Part shown: positions 44,407 through 53,398 of the stretch, one piece after another
How positions within the stretch are numbered: the stretch's first letter is position 1
Layout: every line of letters starts with the position of its first letter
Assembly (NCBI RefSeq): GCF_009939005.1
Contig: NZ_JAACJS010000015.1
Coordinates: 1,118,325 to 1,182,324 of the forward strand
Direction: 5' to 3'
Source of the DNA: Sediminibacterium roseum
GTDB lineage: Bacteria; Bacteroidota; Bacteroidia; Chitinophagales; Chitinophagaceae
DNA: 64,000 nt
The notes under the pieces: model-generated
What the model was told of the DNA's origin: nothing
The model's database searches: none
What the model saw: only the letters and a program-made list of their open reading frames with translations
Program-made: the position numbers and the translations under genes

Positions 44407-45892
44407 ACAATTGAAACTTCATCCCAGCCGCAAGGCTCAATGTATTGGGATAGGCTTTCACCGGCGCATCGCGGTTGATGGAAGTGGTTGCAAAATTGAA
44501 CGACGGGAAAACAGTAAACGCGATCCTGTTGTTGAACGAATAATCGGCGCCAATACCAACAACGCCGTTGAAGTAAGTGGTTTTTAAACCCTGTATCTCA
44601 TTCGTTTTCCCCTTCTCGTTGAATCCATTCGATGCATACACCGCGTCTATGTTTTGACGTGTGATGAAACGCGCGGCAATGCCCGCCTGCGCGGAAAGGG
44701 AGAAACGTTTACCCAACGGTATGTAATACTTGAGCGCCAGCGGGATATTGATGTAATGCAATGTGCTGGTGGATGACAAAGCCTGTGCACTATCCCCAAA
44801 AAATTGCGGCGGCGCAATTGTTTTTGGTTTGAAAAAGGCGTAGCCCGAAGAAAAGTTGAATCTGAATTTGAGAGATCCGTCCCTGTCGTCTACCCTTGCA
44901 AAAATGGTTTTCTTTGCAATATCGATGGTGTTGGTGGAAAAGCTGATGCCAGACTGTAGGCTGAAATGCTTACCCAGCTTGTATTCCACGCGAGCACCCA
45001 GGGTAAAATCGAACTCGCTGTTTTTTTCCGTGCGCATCAGTTCTTCCTTGCGTTCATCGCGGAAGGTGCCGAAATTCTGTTCAAGGTTGCGCGTGGTGAT
45101 GTCGGGAGCAAAGAAAAGCGTTACGGAAAATTTACCCGGTTTTTTTACACGAACAACGGGCGCCGCTTTTGTCGCAGCATCTGCCTTATCCGCTCCGTCT
45201 TTTAACTGGCCGGTAACAACAGCTGTTGGTGCCGTTTGCAGGGAATCGCCCGCCCCTGTTATTGATCTATCTGCAAACCCATGTTCAATACTTTGCAATG
45301 TTGCCCCTGTATTTATATCGCCGTGGTGCAGCGCTGCGCCGGCCAGGCTATCTGCGCTTGCCGAAACGATACGCACAGGTAAATCGTCTTTATCACCTGC
45401 GCCGGAAGAAACAACAACCGCATCGGTTACAGGCTGCGCATCACCCGTTTCCAACCGATCATCGGATCCTTTATTTGTTTTACTGGTTTGGATCGGATGG
45501 TGCGGCGCTGCCGGACCAACAATATTTTCTTTTGGTTTTGGCTGCGTCGTGTTCCGTTCAGCCGATACCAGAGATGGCAGAACGGGTTGTTGCGCCTTGA
45601 TTACCTGTTGGCCCGGTGTACCGGGAAGGGTTGTTGTGATGGTTGCCGTGGTTGATCCATTGTCCCCTTCATCATTTGCAGTCCACAACCATGTGGCCAC
45701 GCCTGCCGCTACAATAAAAAATGCAGCAAAAGCCAGGCGTCTTTTTCTTTTTTCGTTCCGGGTGTTCTTTTGTTCAGCTGCACTGTCCAGTGCTTCCTCA
45801 ACACCTTGCCATACGTGCATGGGCGGTTGATCGCCTGCAGCGGAGAGGTTTTCGTGAAATAATTTATCTATGTTTTTCAGATCCCGGTTCAT
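44405..45892 (-). CDS. Trans-envelope protein: cytosolic N-part, membrane helix, periplasmic linker, outer-membrane barrel
   Basis: A 495-residue protein with an unusual order: a cytosolic helical N-part (about 1-48), a basic KRKRR then a membrane helix (about 52-70), a long Thr/Ala/Gly/Pro-rich linker (about 71-250), and a C-terminal porin/PorT-like beta-barrel (about 255-495; FDFTLGARVEYKLGKHFSLQSG, YINIPLALKYYIPLG). It starts 2 nt after the ECF sigma gene. The layout suits an anti-sigma device that senses the outer membrane. No named anti-sigma domain is visible. Confidence 0.75.
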   Translation of the reverse strand: MNRDLKNIDKLFHENLSAAGDQPPMHVWQGVEEALDSAAEQKNTRNEKRKRRLAFAAFFIVAAGVATWLWTANDEGDNGSTTATITTTLPGTPGQQVIKAQQPVLPSLVSAERNTTQPKPKENIVGPAAPHHPIQTSKTNKGSDDRLETGDAQPVTDAVVVSSGAGDKDDLPVRIVSASADSLAGAALHHGDINTGATLQSIEHGFADRSITGAGDSLQTAPTAVVTGQLKDGADKADAATKAAPVVRVKKPGKFSVTLFFAPDITTRNLEQNFGTFRDERKEELMRTEKNSEFDFTLGARVEYKLGKHFSLQSGISFSTNTIDIAKKTIFARVDDRDGSLKFRFNFSSGYAFFKPKTIAPPQFFGDSAQALSSTSTLHYINIPLALKYYIPLGKRFSLSAQAGIAARFITRQNIDAVYASNGFNEKGKTNEIQGLKTTYFNGVVGIGADYSFNNRIAFTVFPSFNFATTSINRDAPVKAYPNTLSLAAGMKFQL

Positions 45893-45894
45893 GT

Positions 45895-46539
45895 TCAGAA
45901 TACTTTCAGTTTTGCTTTTTCGCCGCTGCGCAGGATGGCTTTTTGCAACTGTTGCCGCGCATCGTGCAGGTTCGATTTCGAGGTGCCTTCCGTTATGCCC
46001 ATCCGCAACGCGATCTCTTTGTGTTTCATTCCTTCGAATACATACAGGTTAAACACTACCCTGTAAGCAGTTGGCAGTTGCTGTATCAGGGCAATGAGTT
46101 CTTTCATGCCTATGTGCATTGAAATTTCTTCATCAATAAAATGATCGTTGCTGTGGTCGCCGCCATCACTGATCACATGCAGGTGTGTTTGCGAACGGTA
46201 TTTCTGCAGCGCGGTGTTGACCATGATGCGCCGCATCCATCCCTCAAAAGAACCGTTGAACCTGAATTGCGATATATGCCGGAACACTTTGATAAAACCT
46301 TCCTGCAATATGTCTTCAGCGTCTTCGCGCGACCGCGCATAGCGTTGGCAAACCACAAACATGCCCGGCGCATACATCTGGTAAAGCCTGCTCTGGGAAT
46401 CTCTGTGGCCCCGGATGCAGTTCTGTATGATCTCTGTAATTACATCCACCGGCACGGGGTTATTAATGCAACAAAGATGGGAAAGGTTGGGTGTAAAATA
46501 TATTTTTTCTTCGCCCAACCCTTTTCCCGGGGGCCGCAT
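45895..46539 (-). CDS. ECF-type RNA polymerase sigma factor
   Basis: Sigma-70 family factor of 214 residues as called; region 2 includes RLYQMYAPGMFVVCQRYARSREDAEDILQEGFIKVFRHI and the -10-binding FEGWMRRIMVNTALQKYR; region 4 is MKELIALIQQLPTAYRVVFNLYVFEGMKHKEIALRMGI (in parts). The first 28 residues look noncoding. GTG codons at 46455 or 46449 (VPVDVITEIIQ) are better starts and lie just below a CATCTTTG -7-like box (complement at 46472-46479). It is coupled by 2 nt to the trans-envelope protein. Confidence 0.85.
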   Translation of the reverse strand: MRPPGKGLGEEKIYFTPNLSHLCCINNPVPVDVITEIIQNCIRGHRDSQSRLYQMYAPGMFVVCQRYARSREDAEDILQEGFIKVFRHISQFRFNGSFEGWMRRIMVNTALQKYRSQTHLHVISDGGDHSNDHFIDEEISMHIGMKELIALIQQLPTAYRVVFNLYVFEGMKHKEIALRMGITEGTSKSNLHDARQQLQKAILRSGEKAKLKVF

Positions 46540-46961
46540 CTTGCTCTATAGACCCGGTACCTGCTGCCGGTGTCTCAATCCAGTATACTATGTTGAAAGC
46601 AATCAAGTATGTCCTTTCGTTGATATGCCTTGTGGCCGTTATTGTTTTCCTGGCAGATAACGCAGATCATTGATCCCCTATACCCCCGCATACGACCGTA
46701 ACCTTTGTTTTTATCGATTGCAAGCCGTTCCTGGGTCCATGAATAAAGAATCGCCATTGAGCGATCATCTTCCATAAACATCATTCTCATTCAATGCCGC
46801 AACCCTTACCAGGCAAGCGTTTGCGAACAATTGTTCGTACCGGCGCCTCATCAAAAACCGCGCCTTTGCAGGTTTTGCGGGGCAACAGGCGTAAAACTTA
46901 ACATTGGGCGTAGTAGTTCTTGCCTATATTTAAAATCAAATCTTTCAAAAAAATTTTTGTT
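46540..46961. other. Sigma / histone-like intergenic region
   Basis: 422 bp. Apart from the 27-codon candidate at 46590 and a TATATTTA-like -7 box before the histone-like gene (about 46924), I see nothing I can name. Confidence 0.5.
46590..46673 (+). CDS. Candidate 27-residue membrane microprotein
   Basis: MLKAIKYVLSLICLVAVIVF begins a 27-residue frame that ends LADNADH: a positively charged start, one hydrophobic helix, an acidic end. It is too short for ordinary gene finding. No strong ribosome site is visible. Confidence 0.35.
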   Translation: MLKAIKYVLSLICLVAVIVFLADNADH

Positions 46962-47276
46962 ATGGACAAGAAAAACAAAGCCTCGGGCGCTGCAAAAAAA
47001 GACCTGAAGGCGAAATTGTCTGACCAACTGCACAATGCTTTGGCGGAGTTCAAAGAAATGGTTCACGAGAAGAAATTACAGAAACTTGTTAAAAAAGCGG
47101 CAAAACTGCTGGCCGATGGTTTGCACCACAATAAACCGGCTTCAAAATCCGTTAATAAGAAAGCACCGGCTAAAAAAAATACGACCGATGCACCGGTTAA
47201 GAAAGCCGTAAAAAAAACAGCGCCGAAAAAAGCAGTAAAGAAAACACCATCAAAAAAAGCGGCGAAGAAAAAATAG
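46962..47276 (+). CDS. Histone H1-like Lys/Ala-rich protein
   Basis: A 104-residue, very basic protein: a helical N-part (KDLKAKLSDQLHNALAEFKEMVHEKK, in parts) and a C-terminal tail of KKA/PKK repeats (about 58-104). It resembles bacterial H1-like DNA-condensing proteins. The ATG at 46962 is preceded by an AT-rich leader. The repeated tail is low complexity, so homology is uncertain. Confidence 0.7.
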   Translation: MDKKNKASGAAKKDLKAKLSDQLHNALAEFKEMVHEKKLQKLVKKAAKLLADGLHHNKPASKSVNKKAPAKKNTTDAPVKKAVKKTAPKKAVKKTPSKKAAKKK

Positions 47277-47300
47277 TCTCTTACTAACCCATTCAATAAG

Positions 47301-47331
47301 AACCCCCATAGCAATATGGGGGTTTGTTTTT
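47301..47331 (+). terminator. Terminator of the histone-like gene
   Basis: AACCCCCATA / TATGGGGGTT around GCAA, followed by TTGTTTTTT. Confidence 0.85.
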
Positions 47332-47349
47332 TGGGATATTGGATCTTAA

Positions 47350-47703
47350 TTAAAAAGCATAGATCAATTCTGCAAGCGAATAAGGCGCCCAGGATGTTTT
47401 AGCGGTAACCCATGCACAGGAGTGGTCCTTGATCAGTACCAGTATCTTCCAGGCTTCCTGGATGATGCCGGCTGTATCGAGGTCATCGGGAATGGGCATC
47501 GACTCATCGGCTTTGCTGGCCAGCACCTCGCCCGAGAGATTGTACACTTTCTGCTGGAACAGTTTGCCAAGCACCCTGGCACGCTGGTCAAATACGCAGT
47601 TGCCCAGCACCAGGCCCAGCACCTGCATGTTCTCCGGGTGTACCAGTGCATTCTGGTATTGATACGCGATCAGCTCACCTGAATGGTTATAGAGTGCATG
47701 CAT
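47350..47703 (-). CDS. Possible 4-fold beta-flower protein
   Basis: A 117-residue soluble protein made of short repeats (YNHSGELIAYQ..., FDQRARVLGKLF, YNLSGEVLASK), the layout of small beta-flower-type proteins from this phylum. Function is unknown. The match is from memory of the pattern only. It is 30 nt downstream of the small lipoprotein gene on the same strand. Confidence 0.55.
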   Translation of the reverse strand: MHALYNHSGELIAYQYQNALVHPENMQVLGLVLGNCVFDQRARVLGKLFQQKVYNLSGEVLASKADESMPIPDDLDTAGIIQEAWKILVLIKDHSCAWVTAKTSWAPYSLAELIYAF

Positions 47704-47733
47704 GGGGTCTGTATTGCGTGTTACAAAATGTGG

Positions 47734-48330
47734 CTAATGTTTTTTTGTGTAAACAGCAGTGTCAAAGGCGTAATGGGTGCCGTTGCTGTAATCGTAACGG
47801 CTCCTCACCAGGAACAATCCGAAAGGGATCGTTTTTTTAAGTTCCACTTTTCGCTGATCCGGGTAGGTTACACCGATGGTATTGCTGTTCAGCCTTGTGA
47901 ACTCGTACTTCGCCGCGGTATCCGAACCATCAACCGTTGCGGCGATGCGGGCAACGGTTGCCGATGTGATGTAGAGTTTCTTCCCGTCAAAGTTCCACAC
48001 CAACCGGTTCTTTTCCCGCTCTATCTTTCCATGCGCTACGTTTGCGCTATCGCCTTTTACCAGCCGGTATGCGTAGGTATTGAAATTCATATCGCCCAGG
48101 CGACTGAAATAATAATAGCTGGTATCTTTCTTTTCGATCAACATCCAGTTCTCGTTTCCAAATACGGCTTCCATTGCATTGTAATCATTCAGGAACGACA
48201 TGTTCGTCCTGATGTTTTCCGCTACTTTGGCACTGTCTGCTGTTTTTACTTCTTTGCCTGCAGGGGTTGATGATTCGCCGCATGCATACAGCAGTACCAT
48301 TCCTAAAAAACAAAATGCAATTCTCTTCAT
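47734..48330 (-). CDS. Lipoprotein of unknown function
   Basis: A 198-residue lipoprotein: signal and lipobox LLYAC (Cys17), an Ala/Lys/Asp-rich linker, then a beta-rich domain (NWMLIEKKDTSYYYFSRLGDM...). No domain name can be given. It is upstream of the beta-flower-like gene, same strand, with a 30-nt gap. Confidence 0.7.
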   Translation of the reverse strand: MKRIAFCFLGMVLLYACGESSTPAGKEVKTADSAKVAENIRTNMSFLNDYNAMEAVFGNENWMLIEKKDTSYYYFSRLGDMNFNTYAYRLVKGDSANVAHGKIEREKNRLVWNFDGKKLYITSATVARIAATVDGSDTAAKYEFTRLNSNTIGVTYPDQRKVELKKTIPFGLFLVRSRYDYSNGTHYAFDTAVYTKKH

Positions 48331-48350
48331 CGTTCAAAAAATCTGCTTAG

Positions 48351-48384
48351 AAAAAAGAGCCGCCATGTTTGCACAGGCGGCTCT
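48351..48384 (-). terminator. Terminator of the repeat-lipoprotein gene
   Basis: AGAGCCGCC / GGCGGCTCT stem followed by a T run on the minus strand, 18 nt past the stop. Confidence 0.85.
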
Positions 48385-48401
48385 GGTAAGAATAGTCAAC
48401 A

Positions 48402-49892
48402 TTATTTAAAAGCGGTCCATGTTTTCCACCATGCGTCGCCCACGGCGCAGGCGCCTTTGTAGGCTACCGTTGTGAAATCGTTTACGGTTCCAGTTTTCGT
48501 CATCAGTTTCGCGCTTGTGAAAGATGCGCCCGATGCTGCTGCCGAACCCGCTGCCGGGTTAAAATCAGGAGCTGTGTAGTTGAATGGGGCGCCCAAACCC
48601 ACATCGGTATTGTTTGCAACAAATGAGTTTCCATAAGCTGCAGTGTTAACCCAGTTCTGTATCGTTGTTGCCGTTGCACCTGTTGGCGCCGTTGCGCTTG
48701 CTGCGTAGGTGATCGCTGTTGTAGCTGATCCACCGGCGATGATGTTGTTTTTGAAATTCAATCCACCTGTTGGGTCGAGGTTCTTGTCTGTTGGCGTTCC
48801 TTTGCTCGCATCGATCAGCAAGGTAGAGACCGAGCCACCGTTCCAACCCATGAATACCGAGTTGAAGATGCTGATCTCACTGTTGCGGCGGATCTGCGCA
48901 GCTGCGAGGAAAAGGCTGTTGCCATTATTGGCCGCAGTTGCTTTCGGTCCAAGCACTGTGATGTTGCTGAACACCGCACTTGTTTTTACAGGATTGATCG
49001 CAACAGGATTGTTCGCACTCACGGGAATGGGAACGAGGAAAGTTGTGCGGTCAGAGCCATTTGCATCGTTATCGCTTTCAAATGCCTCGCTTTTCGAGAT
49101 ATCGGCAATGGAAGAATCGCGAAGAATGATGCCGAACTGCACTTTACCGCTGTATCCGTTGTCTGTATCAAAATCATCATCCAGTGTGCGGTAAGAGATG
49201 AGGTGTTTGCAATTTACCGAACCACCAAACCACTCGAATGAATCATCGTTTGCATAAGAAACCTGGACATAGTCCACTATTGTCTGGTTACCCACGCCAC
49301 CCAACGTCAAACCATTGATCTCTTTATCCGGAAGGAACGCGTAGCCCGCATATTCGATCCTTACATAACGGAGGATCCCGCTGTTGTCTGCAAGGTTTGA
49401 TGTAGTGCCGAGGCCATACAATCCGAGGCCATCGCTGTTGTTCACACCACCTTCAATTTCGCCCACGCCATCAACCCCGTTGTAGGATGAGTTGTTTGGC
49501 GCCTGGCCCAGGATCACAAGACCTGCCCAGTCGCCGCGTTGTGGGTTAGCTGCTTCTGAAGTGAACACGATCGGTTTATCTGCCGTACCATCCGCAATGA
49601 TCTTTGCACCGCGTGTGATGATCAATGCACCGTTCTTCCCGTTCTCGCCAACGATCTTTGTTCCTGGCTCAATGGTCAGGATAGCGCCGCTGGTTACATA
49701 CACCAATCCGCGGAGCTTATAGGTATACTGCGCTTTCAAAGTAAGGTTCGTGATGATCCTTCCTTCGAGGATGGTGTTTTCTGTAGCGCCGGAACCGTTG
49801 TTCACCACGGTTGTGCCGCCGTCTACTTCTATCTTACGGCAACCGGTTGCGATCATACCTACCGATGCAATAAGGATGAGTAACTTTTTCAT
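48402..49892 (-). CDS. Beta-helix-type lipoprotein partnered with a TonB receptor
   Basis: A 496-residue lipoprotein: lipobox near Cys18 (MIATGCRK), then a domain with repeated turns of the pectate-lyase-like right-handed helix kind (LTIEPGTKIVG, IVFTSEA, GDWAGLVILG, ...YVRIEYAG...LGGVG). The end (NDFTTVAYKGACAVGDAWWKTWTAF) resembles C-terminal segments seen in Bacteroidota surface proteins. It follows the TonB receptor gene by 34 nt. Such pairs suggest surface capture plus import, with the ligand unknown. Confidence 0.75.
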   Translation of the reverse strand: MKKLLILIASVGMIATGCRKIEVDGGTTVVNNGSGATENTILEGRIITNLTLKAQYTYKLRGLVYVTSGAILTIEPGTKIVGENGKNGALIITRGAKIIADGTADKPIVFTSEAANPQRGDWAGLVILGQAPNNSSYNGVDGVGEIEGGVNNSDGLGLYGLGTTSNLADNSGILRYVRIEYAGYAFLPDKEINGLTLGGVGNQTIVDYVQVSYANDDSFEWFGGSVNCKHLISYRTLDDDFDTDNGYSGKVQFGIILRDSSIADISKSEAFESDNDANGSDRTTFLVPIPVSANNPVAINPVKTSAVFSNITVLGPKATAANNGNSLFLAAAQIRRNSEISIFNSVFMGWNGGSVSTLLIDASKGTPTDKNLDPTGGLNFKNNIIAGGSATTAITYAASATAPTGATATTIQNWVNTAAYGNSFVANNTDVGLGAPFNYTAPDFNPAAGSAAASGASFTSAKLMTKTGTVNDFTTVAYKGACAVGDAWWKTWTAFK

Positions 49893-49926
49893 ATTCGCGT
49901 TTGTTTTATAAATTTTAGTTGTTTGC

Positions 49927-52752
49927 TTACTTGATGTTGTAGGAGAATGAAATGCTCACATTTGTTCCATACTTACGCGCGATCGAAATAGCATCGGTTG
50001 TTTTCTCGAACTTCCCGTTGTTGTTCAGGTCGTGGTAATAATAGGCCACCTGGTTCAGCAGGTCGGAAACATTCAGCTTCACTTCTCCCTTTCTTTTCAA
50101 TACTTTTTTCGCGATCTGGAAATCGACCAACGGCCTTGGGTTCTCCCATACCGGTGGATAATCACTGCTGCCCACGTACAGGATCCTGCGGCCGATCTGG
50201 TTGAACAACAGCGTCGTGTTCAGGCCCAGTTTCTCTACATCGTATTGCAATGTTGCATTGATGAGGTACGGACTTTGTCCCTGCATGGGCCTGTCTAAAT
50301 TGGTTCCCTCGCTGGTTACGCGGTTGTAGATGTAAGAGAAGTTACCCTGGAAAGTGAAGTTGCGCAGTCCATCTGCTACCACATCCAGTTTCTTCCTGAA
50401 ATCAACTTCAACTCCGTAGCCCGATGCTTTGTCTGCATTGATGTAGTTGAACGTGCTCGAGCTTCCCGCACCGGTCTGGTTGAAGAACAGCTCGATCGGT
50501 TTGTCGAAATATTTATAGAATACGCCAATCGTAAACAGCTCGCCCGCTCTCGGGTACATTTCCCAGCGCAGGTCGGCATTGGTTACTTTGGTGCGTACCA
50601 GGGCCTTGTTGCCGGTTGTGGTTGCGCCCAGGTCGAAATCAAAGAACGCAAACGGGCTCAGCTCGCGGAACTCGGGCCTGATCACTGTTTGTGAACCGGA
50701 TAAACGGATGTTTGTTTTATCGTTTTGTTTATAAGTAAGGTTCAATCCCGGCAGGAAGTCGTCTACTTTACTGTGCACATGGCGCGGGTCTTTTTCTTTC
50801 ATGCTTCCCACCACCTGGTCAAAATTTTCCCAGCGCAATCCCCATGTGGCACGGAGTTTTGCATTGATCTGGTTATCGAACTGCAGGAAGCCCGCATTCA
50901 GGATCGTATTGGCGAGATAGCGGTATTGCTCACCGGAGATCTCGTTGAACGCAAATTTGTTGTCGAACCCGTTTCCGAAATTTGCATCGGCAAAAACATT
51001 TTCTTCTGAGAGCAAACGCAGCGACGGGTTATCGGAAGGAAGATAGATAGAGAATGGCCTTGAATCAAACAGCCTGTCTTTCACCTGTAACATGTAACCT
51101 GCTTTAACAGACTGTGTAAGTCCGCCCATGTTAAATGTTTTTGTCGCATCTCCGCCGCTTGTATAAATGTAATCATTCAGGAAGCCGAAATAACGGCTGC
51201 CGCTGCGTTGCGATGTTTTGGAAGCAGATACCAGCAACAGGTAAGGAGAACCCGGAACGGTTACGTTCTGGTTGTACTGGATCCTTCGCTGGTCGGGAAT
51301 GTATTGGTCGAGGATATTGAAGCTTCCATACCAGTGCAGTTTGGTTTTGAGCGATGGCAGGTTGTGGTCGCCCGTTACCTGCGTATTGAAAAACGTATTC
51401 GATTTCAAAGCAAGTTCCGATGCACGTATGTTCTCGCCATTGATCGGGTCGTTCTCAAAATCTTTACCCGTACGTTTTGTTGTATAATCGGTTGCATTAA
51501 CGTTGAGAATGGTTTTCCAGGAGATCTTGTTGTTGTTGCCCAGCTGCAGGGTTACATTGCCCAGCGCGCCCCAAAGCACATCCTGCGCATACTTGTCGTT
51601 GTGGTAATCAAAGTTCAGGCTCGCCACACCACCGGTAATGGAGTACAGGCGGTTGTCAAAATTTGTTCTTTTGAAGCTTTGGTTATAGGTAAGCGCCAAT
51701 ACAACGCCGAGCTTGTTCTTTTCACCCAGTTTCGTATTGAATCCCCCGCTTACCTGGAATGACTTATTGGTAACAGGGAAAAAGTTGGCATCGTTTTTCT
51801 GTGTTGACCAGATGTTCTTGAACACCCGGCCATAGATGGTTTTTTGTCCCTGGTCGAGCGCATTGAACTCCGATTTGGTAGGGAAACCGGCTGTGAGGCC
51901 GCGTGTACCATCGTCAAAACCGAGCCAGTCGGATTTACCGCCCTGGTAGTGGTAAAAATCGCTTCCCGCTGTTTGGGTATTGAAGCCCGTACCGATCTGT
52001 ACGGTAAAGAAATTACTGGATGGAACGTCCTTGGTATTTACCTGTATCAGCCCGCCGGCCCACTCGCCCGGCAATTCAGGAACAAATGCTTTGTTGATGA
52101 TGATGTTATCGATCATCGGTGCAGGGAACACATCGAAAGAAAACGTTTTCCTGTCGGGCTCTGTACTGCTCAGCAATACGCCGTTGAGGATGGCCTGGTT
52201 GTAACGGTCTGCAAGACCGCGAACCACGAGGTATTTACCTTCCTGCACAGAAGTGCCCGGCACACGTTTCAAAACCTCACCGGTATTTTTATCGGGAGAT
52301 CTCCTGATGGCCTCGCCGGAGATCACCTGTGCAACGGCCGAGGTATTTTTCTGGTAAGAGATAAGGGCATTGATGGTTTCGGCCCGCGCACCGGTTCTTG
52401 AAGACGAAGCCTTAACGGTAACACCCTCCAGCGCGGCGCCCCCTTCTTCCATCACAATGTTAACGGTTTCTTCTTCGTTTGCACTGGCGAGGGATATATC
52501 ATCGATGGTTTTGTCTTTGTAACCTATATAAGAAACGGTAATGCTGTATTTTTTGCCGGGTTCGGCTGTAAAAGAGTAACGGCCATCCACATCCGACTTC
52601 ACAAACCCGGTTGCGGCGCCGCCGATCTTGATGGTAACACCACTCAATCCTTCGTTCCTGCTATTGGAAATCTTACCGGCGATCTTACCTTTTTGTGCAA
52701 ACAGGGAAAAAGAGCATAATAGCAGTAAGATGAGAACAACAGATTTCTTCAC
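49927..52752 (-). CDS. TonB-dependent outer-membrane receptor
   Basis: A 941-residue active importer of the outer membrane. Signal peptide (about 1-20), carboxypeptidase-regulatory-like domain (about 22-105: GKIAGKISNSRNEGLSGVTIKIGG), plug (about 125-240: YQKNTSAVAQVISGEAIRRSPDKNTGEVLKRVPGTSVQEG in parts), and a 22-strand-type barrel ending SFSYNIK. It needs the TonB-ExbBD motor. The partner is the downstream lipoprotein gene. A TACTTTCG near -7 box lies about 30 nt before the start. Confidence 0.92.
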   Translation of the reverse strand: MKKSVVLILLLLCSFSLFAQKGKIAGKISNSRNEGLSGVTIKIGGAATGFVKSDVDGRYSFTAEPGKKYSITVSYIGYKDKTIDDISLASANEEETVNIVMEEGGAALEGVTVKASSSRTGARAETINALISYQKNTSAVAQVISGEAIRRSPDKNTGEVLKRVPGTSVQEGKYLVVRGLADRYNQAILNGVLLSSTEPDRKTFSFDVFPAPMIDNIIINKAFVPELPGEWAGGLIQVNTKDVPSSNFFTVQIGTGFNTQTAGSDFYHYQGGKSDWLGFDDGTRGLTAGFPTKSEFNALDQGQKTIYGRVFKNIWSTQKNDANFFPVTNKSFQVSGGFNTKLGEKNKLGVVLALTYNQSFKRTNFDNRLYSITGGVASLNFDYHNDKYAQDVLWGALGNVTLQLGNNNKISWKTILNVNATDYTTKRTGKDFENDPINGENIRASELALKSNTFFNTQVTGDHNLPSLKTKLHWYGSFNILDQYIPDQRRIQYNQNVTVPGSPYLLLVSASKTSQRSGSRYFGFLNDYIYTSGGDATKTFNMGGLTQSVKAGYMLQVKDRLFDSRPFSIYLPSDNPSLRLLSEENVFADANFGNGFDNKFAFNEISGEQYRYLANTILNAGFLQFDNQINAKLRATWGLRWENFDQVVGSMKEKDPRHVHSKVDDFLPGLNLTYKQNDKTNIRLSGSQTVIRPEFRELSPFAFFDFDLGATTTGNKALVRTKVTNADLRWEMYPRAGELFTIGVFYKYFDKPIELFFNQTGAGSSSTFNYINADKASGYGVEVDFRKKLDVVADGLRNFTFQGNFSYIYNRVTSEGTNLDRPMQGQSPYLINATLQYDVEKLGLNTTLLFNQIGRRILYVGSSDYPPVWENPRPLVDFQIAKKVLKRKGEVKLNVSDLLNQVAYYYHDLNNNGKFEKTTDAISIARKYGTNVSISFSYNIK

Positions 52753-52971
52753 AGCAATAAATTTTAATGCTGCGAAAGTAGAAGGCGAATGTTACGGAAT
52801 TGTTATGGCAGGATTACGTCAGTGTTAACAATGGGATAGACCGCCGGGTTTTCCCGGGCCTCAACGGGATATTGGCTGCCCATTCCGGGCCGCAGGCCAT
52901 TTGGCCCGATGGGTGGAGGGGTTGAGCGGGATTGGTCCGGTTTTTTTATCAATTTTCGAAAAACCAATCTT

Positions 52972-53331
52972 ATGACAACCCAACAAATTGCCGACAGGCT
53001 CGTGGCACTGTGCCGGATCCCGGATTATGAGACCGCGCAGCGGGAGCTATTTGCGGAAGATGCGGTGAGTATTGAACCGTATGCGTCGGAAGATTTCCCG
53101 AAAGAGACCAAAGGACTCAACGCCATCCTCGAAAAAGGCAAGAAGTTCGAATCGATGCTTGAAACGATCCACAGCACCCGCATTTCGGACCCGCTTGTTG
53201 CCGGGAACGTTTTCTGCTGCACGCTCAACCTCGATGCAACCATGAAAGGCAAAGGGCGGATGGACATGAACGAGATCTGCCTCTACCATGTGAAAGACGG
53301 GAAGATCGTATCGGAATCGTTTCATGTGTAA
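52972..53331 (+). CDS. SnoaL-like / NTF2-fold protein
   Basis: A 119-residue soluble protein with an NTF2-like cone fold: helices at the N-terminus (TTQQIADRLVALCRIPDYETAQRELFAED, in parts), then beta strands (RMDMNEICLYHVKDGKIVSESF). It could be an isomerase, a hydrolase or a ligand binder; the fold does not decide. I chose the ATG at 52972 (MTTQQIAD) over the longer frame. Confidence 0.75.
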   Translation: MTTQQIADRLVALCRIPDYETAQRELFAEDAVSIEPYASEDFPKETKGLNAILEKGKKFESMLETIHSTRISDPLVAGNVFCCTLNLDATMKGKGRMDMNEICLYHVKDGKIVSESFHV

Positions 53332-53398
53332 CACCTGCAGCATACCATGAGCCGTGAATTTTTATTTTAAACCCACGGCTCAGTGGCGTCCCCGAAGG

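Noticed and set aside
44856..45830. 324-codon plus-strand frame opposite the trans-envelope barrel gene
   Set aside because: A Ser/Pro/Ala-rich shadow of a Thr/Ala-rich linker; no start context and no domain.
46575..46790. 71-codon minus-strand frame upstream of the sigma factor
   Set aside because: No recognisable features, odd composition, and it overlaps the 27-residue plus-strand candidate.
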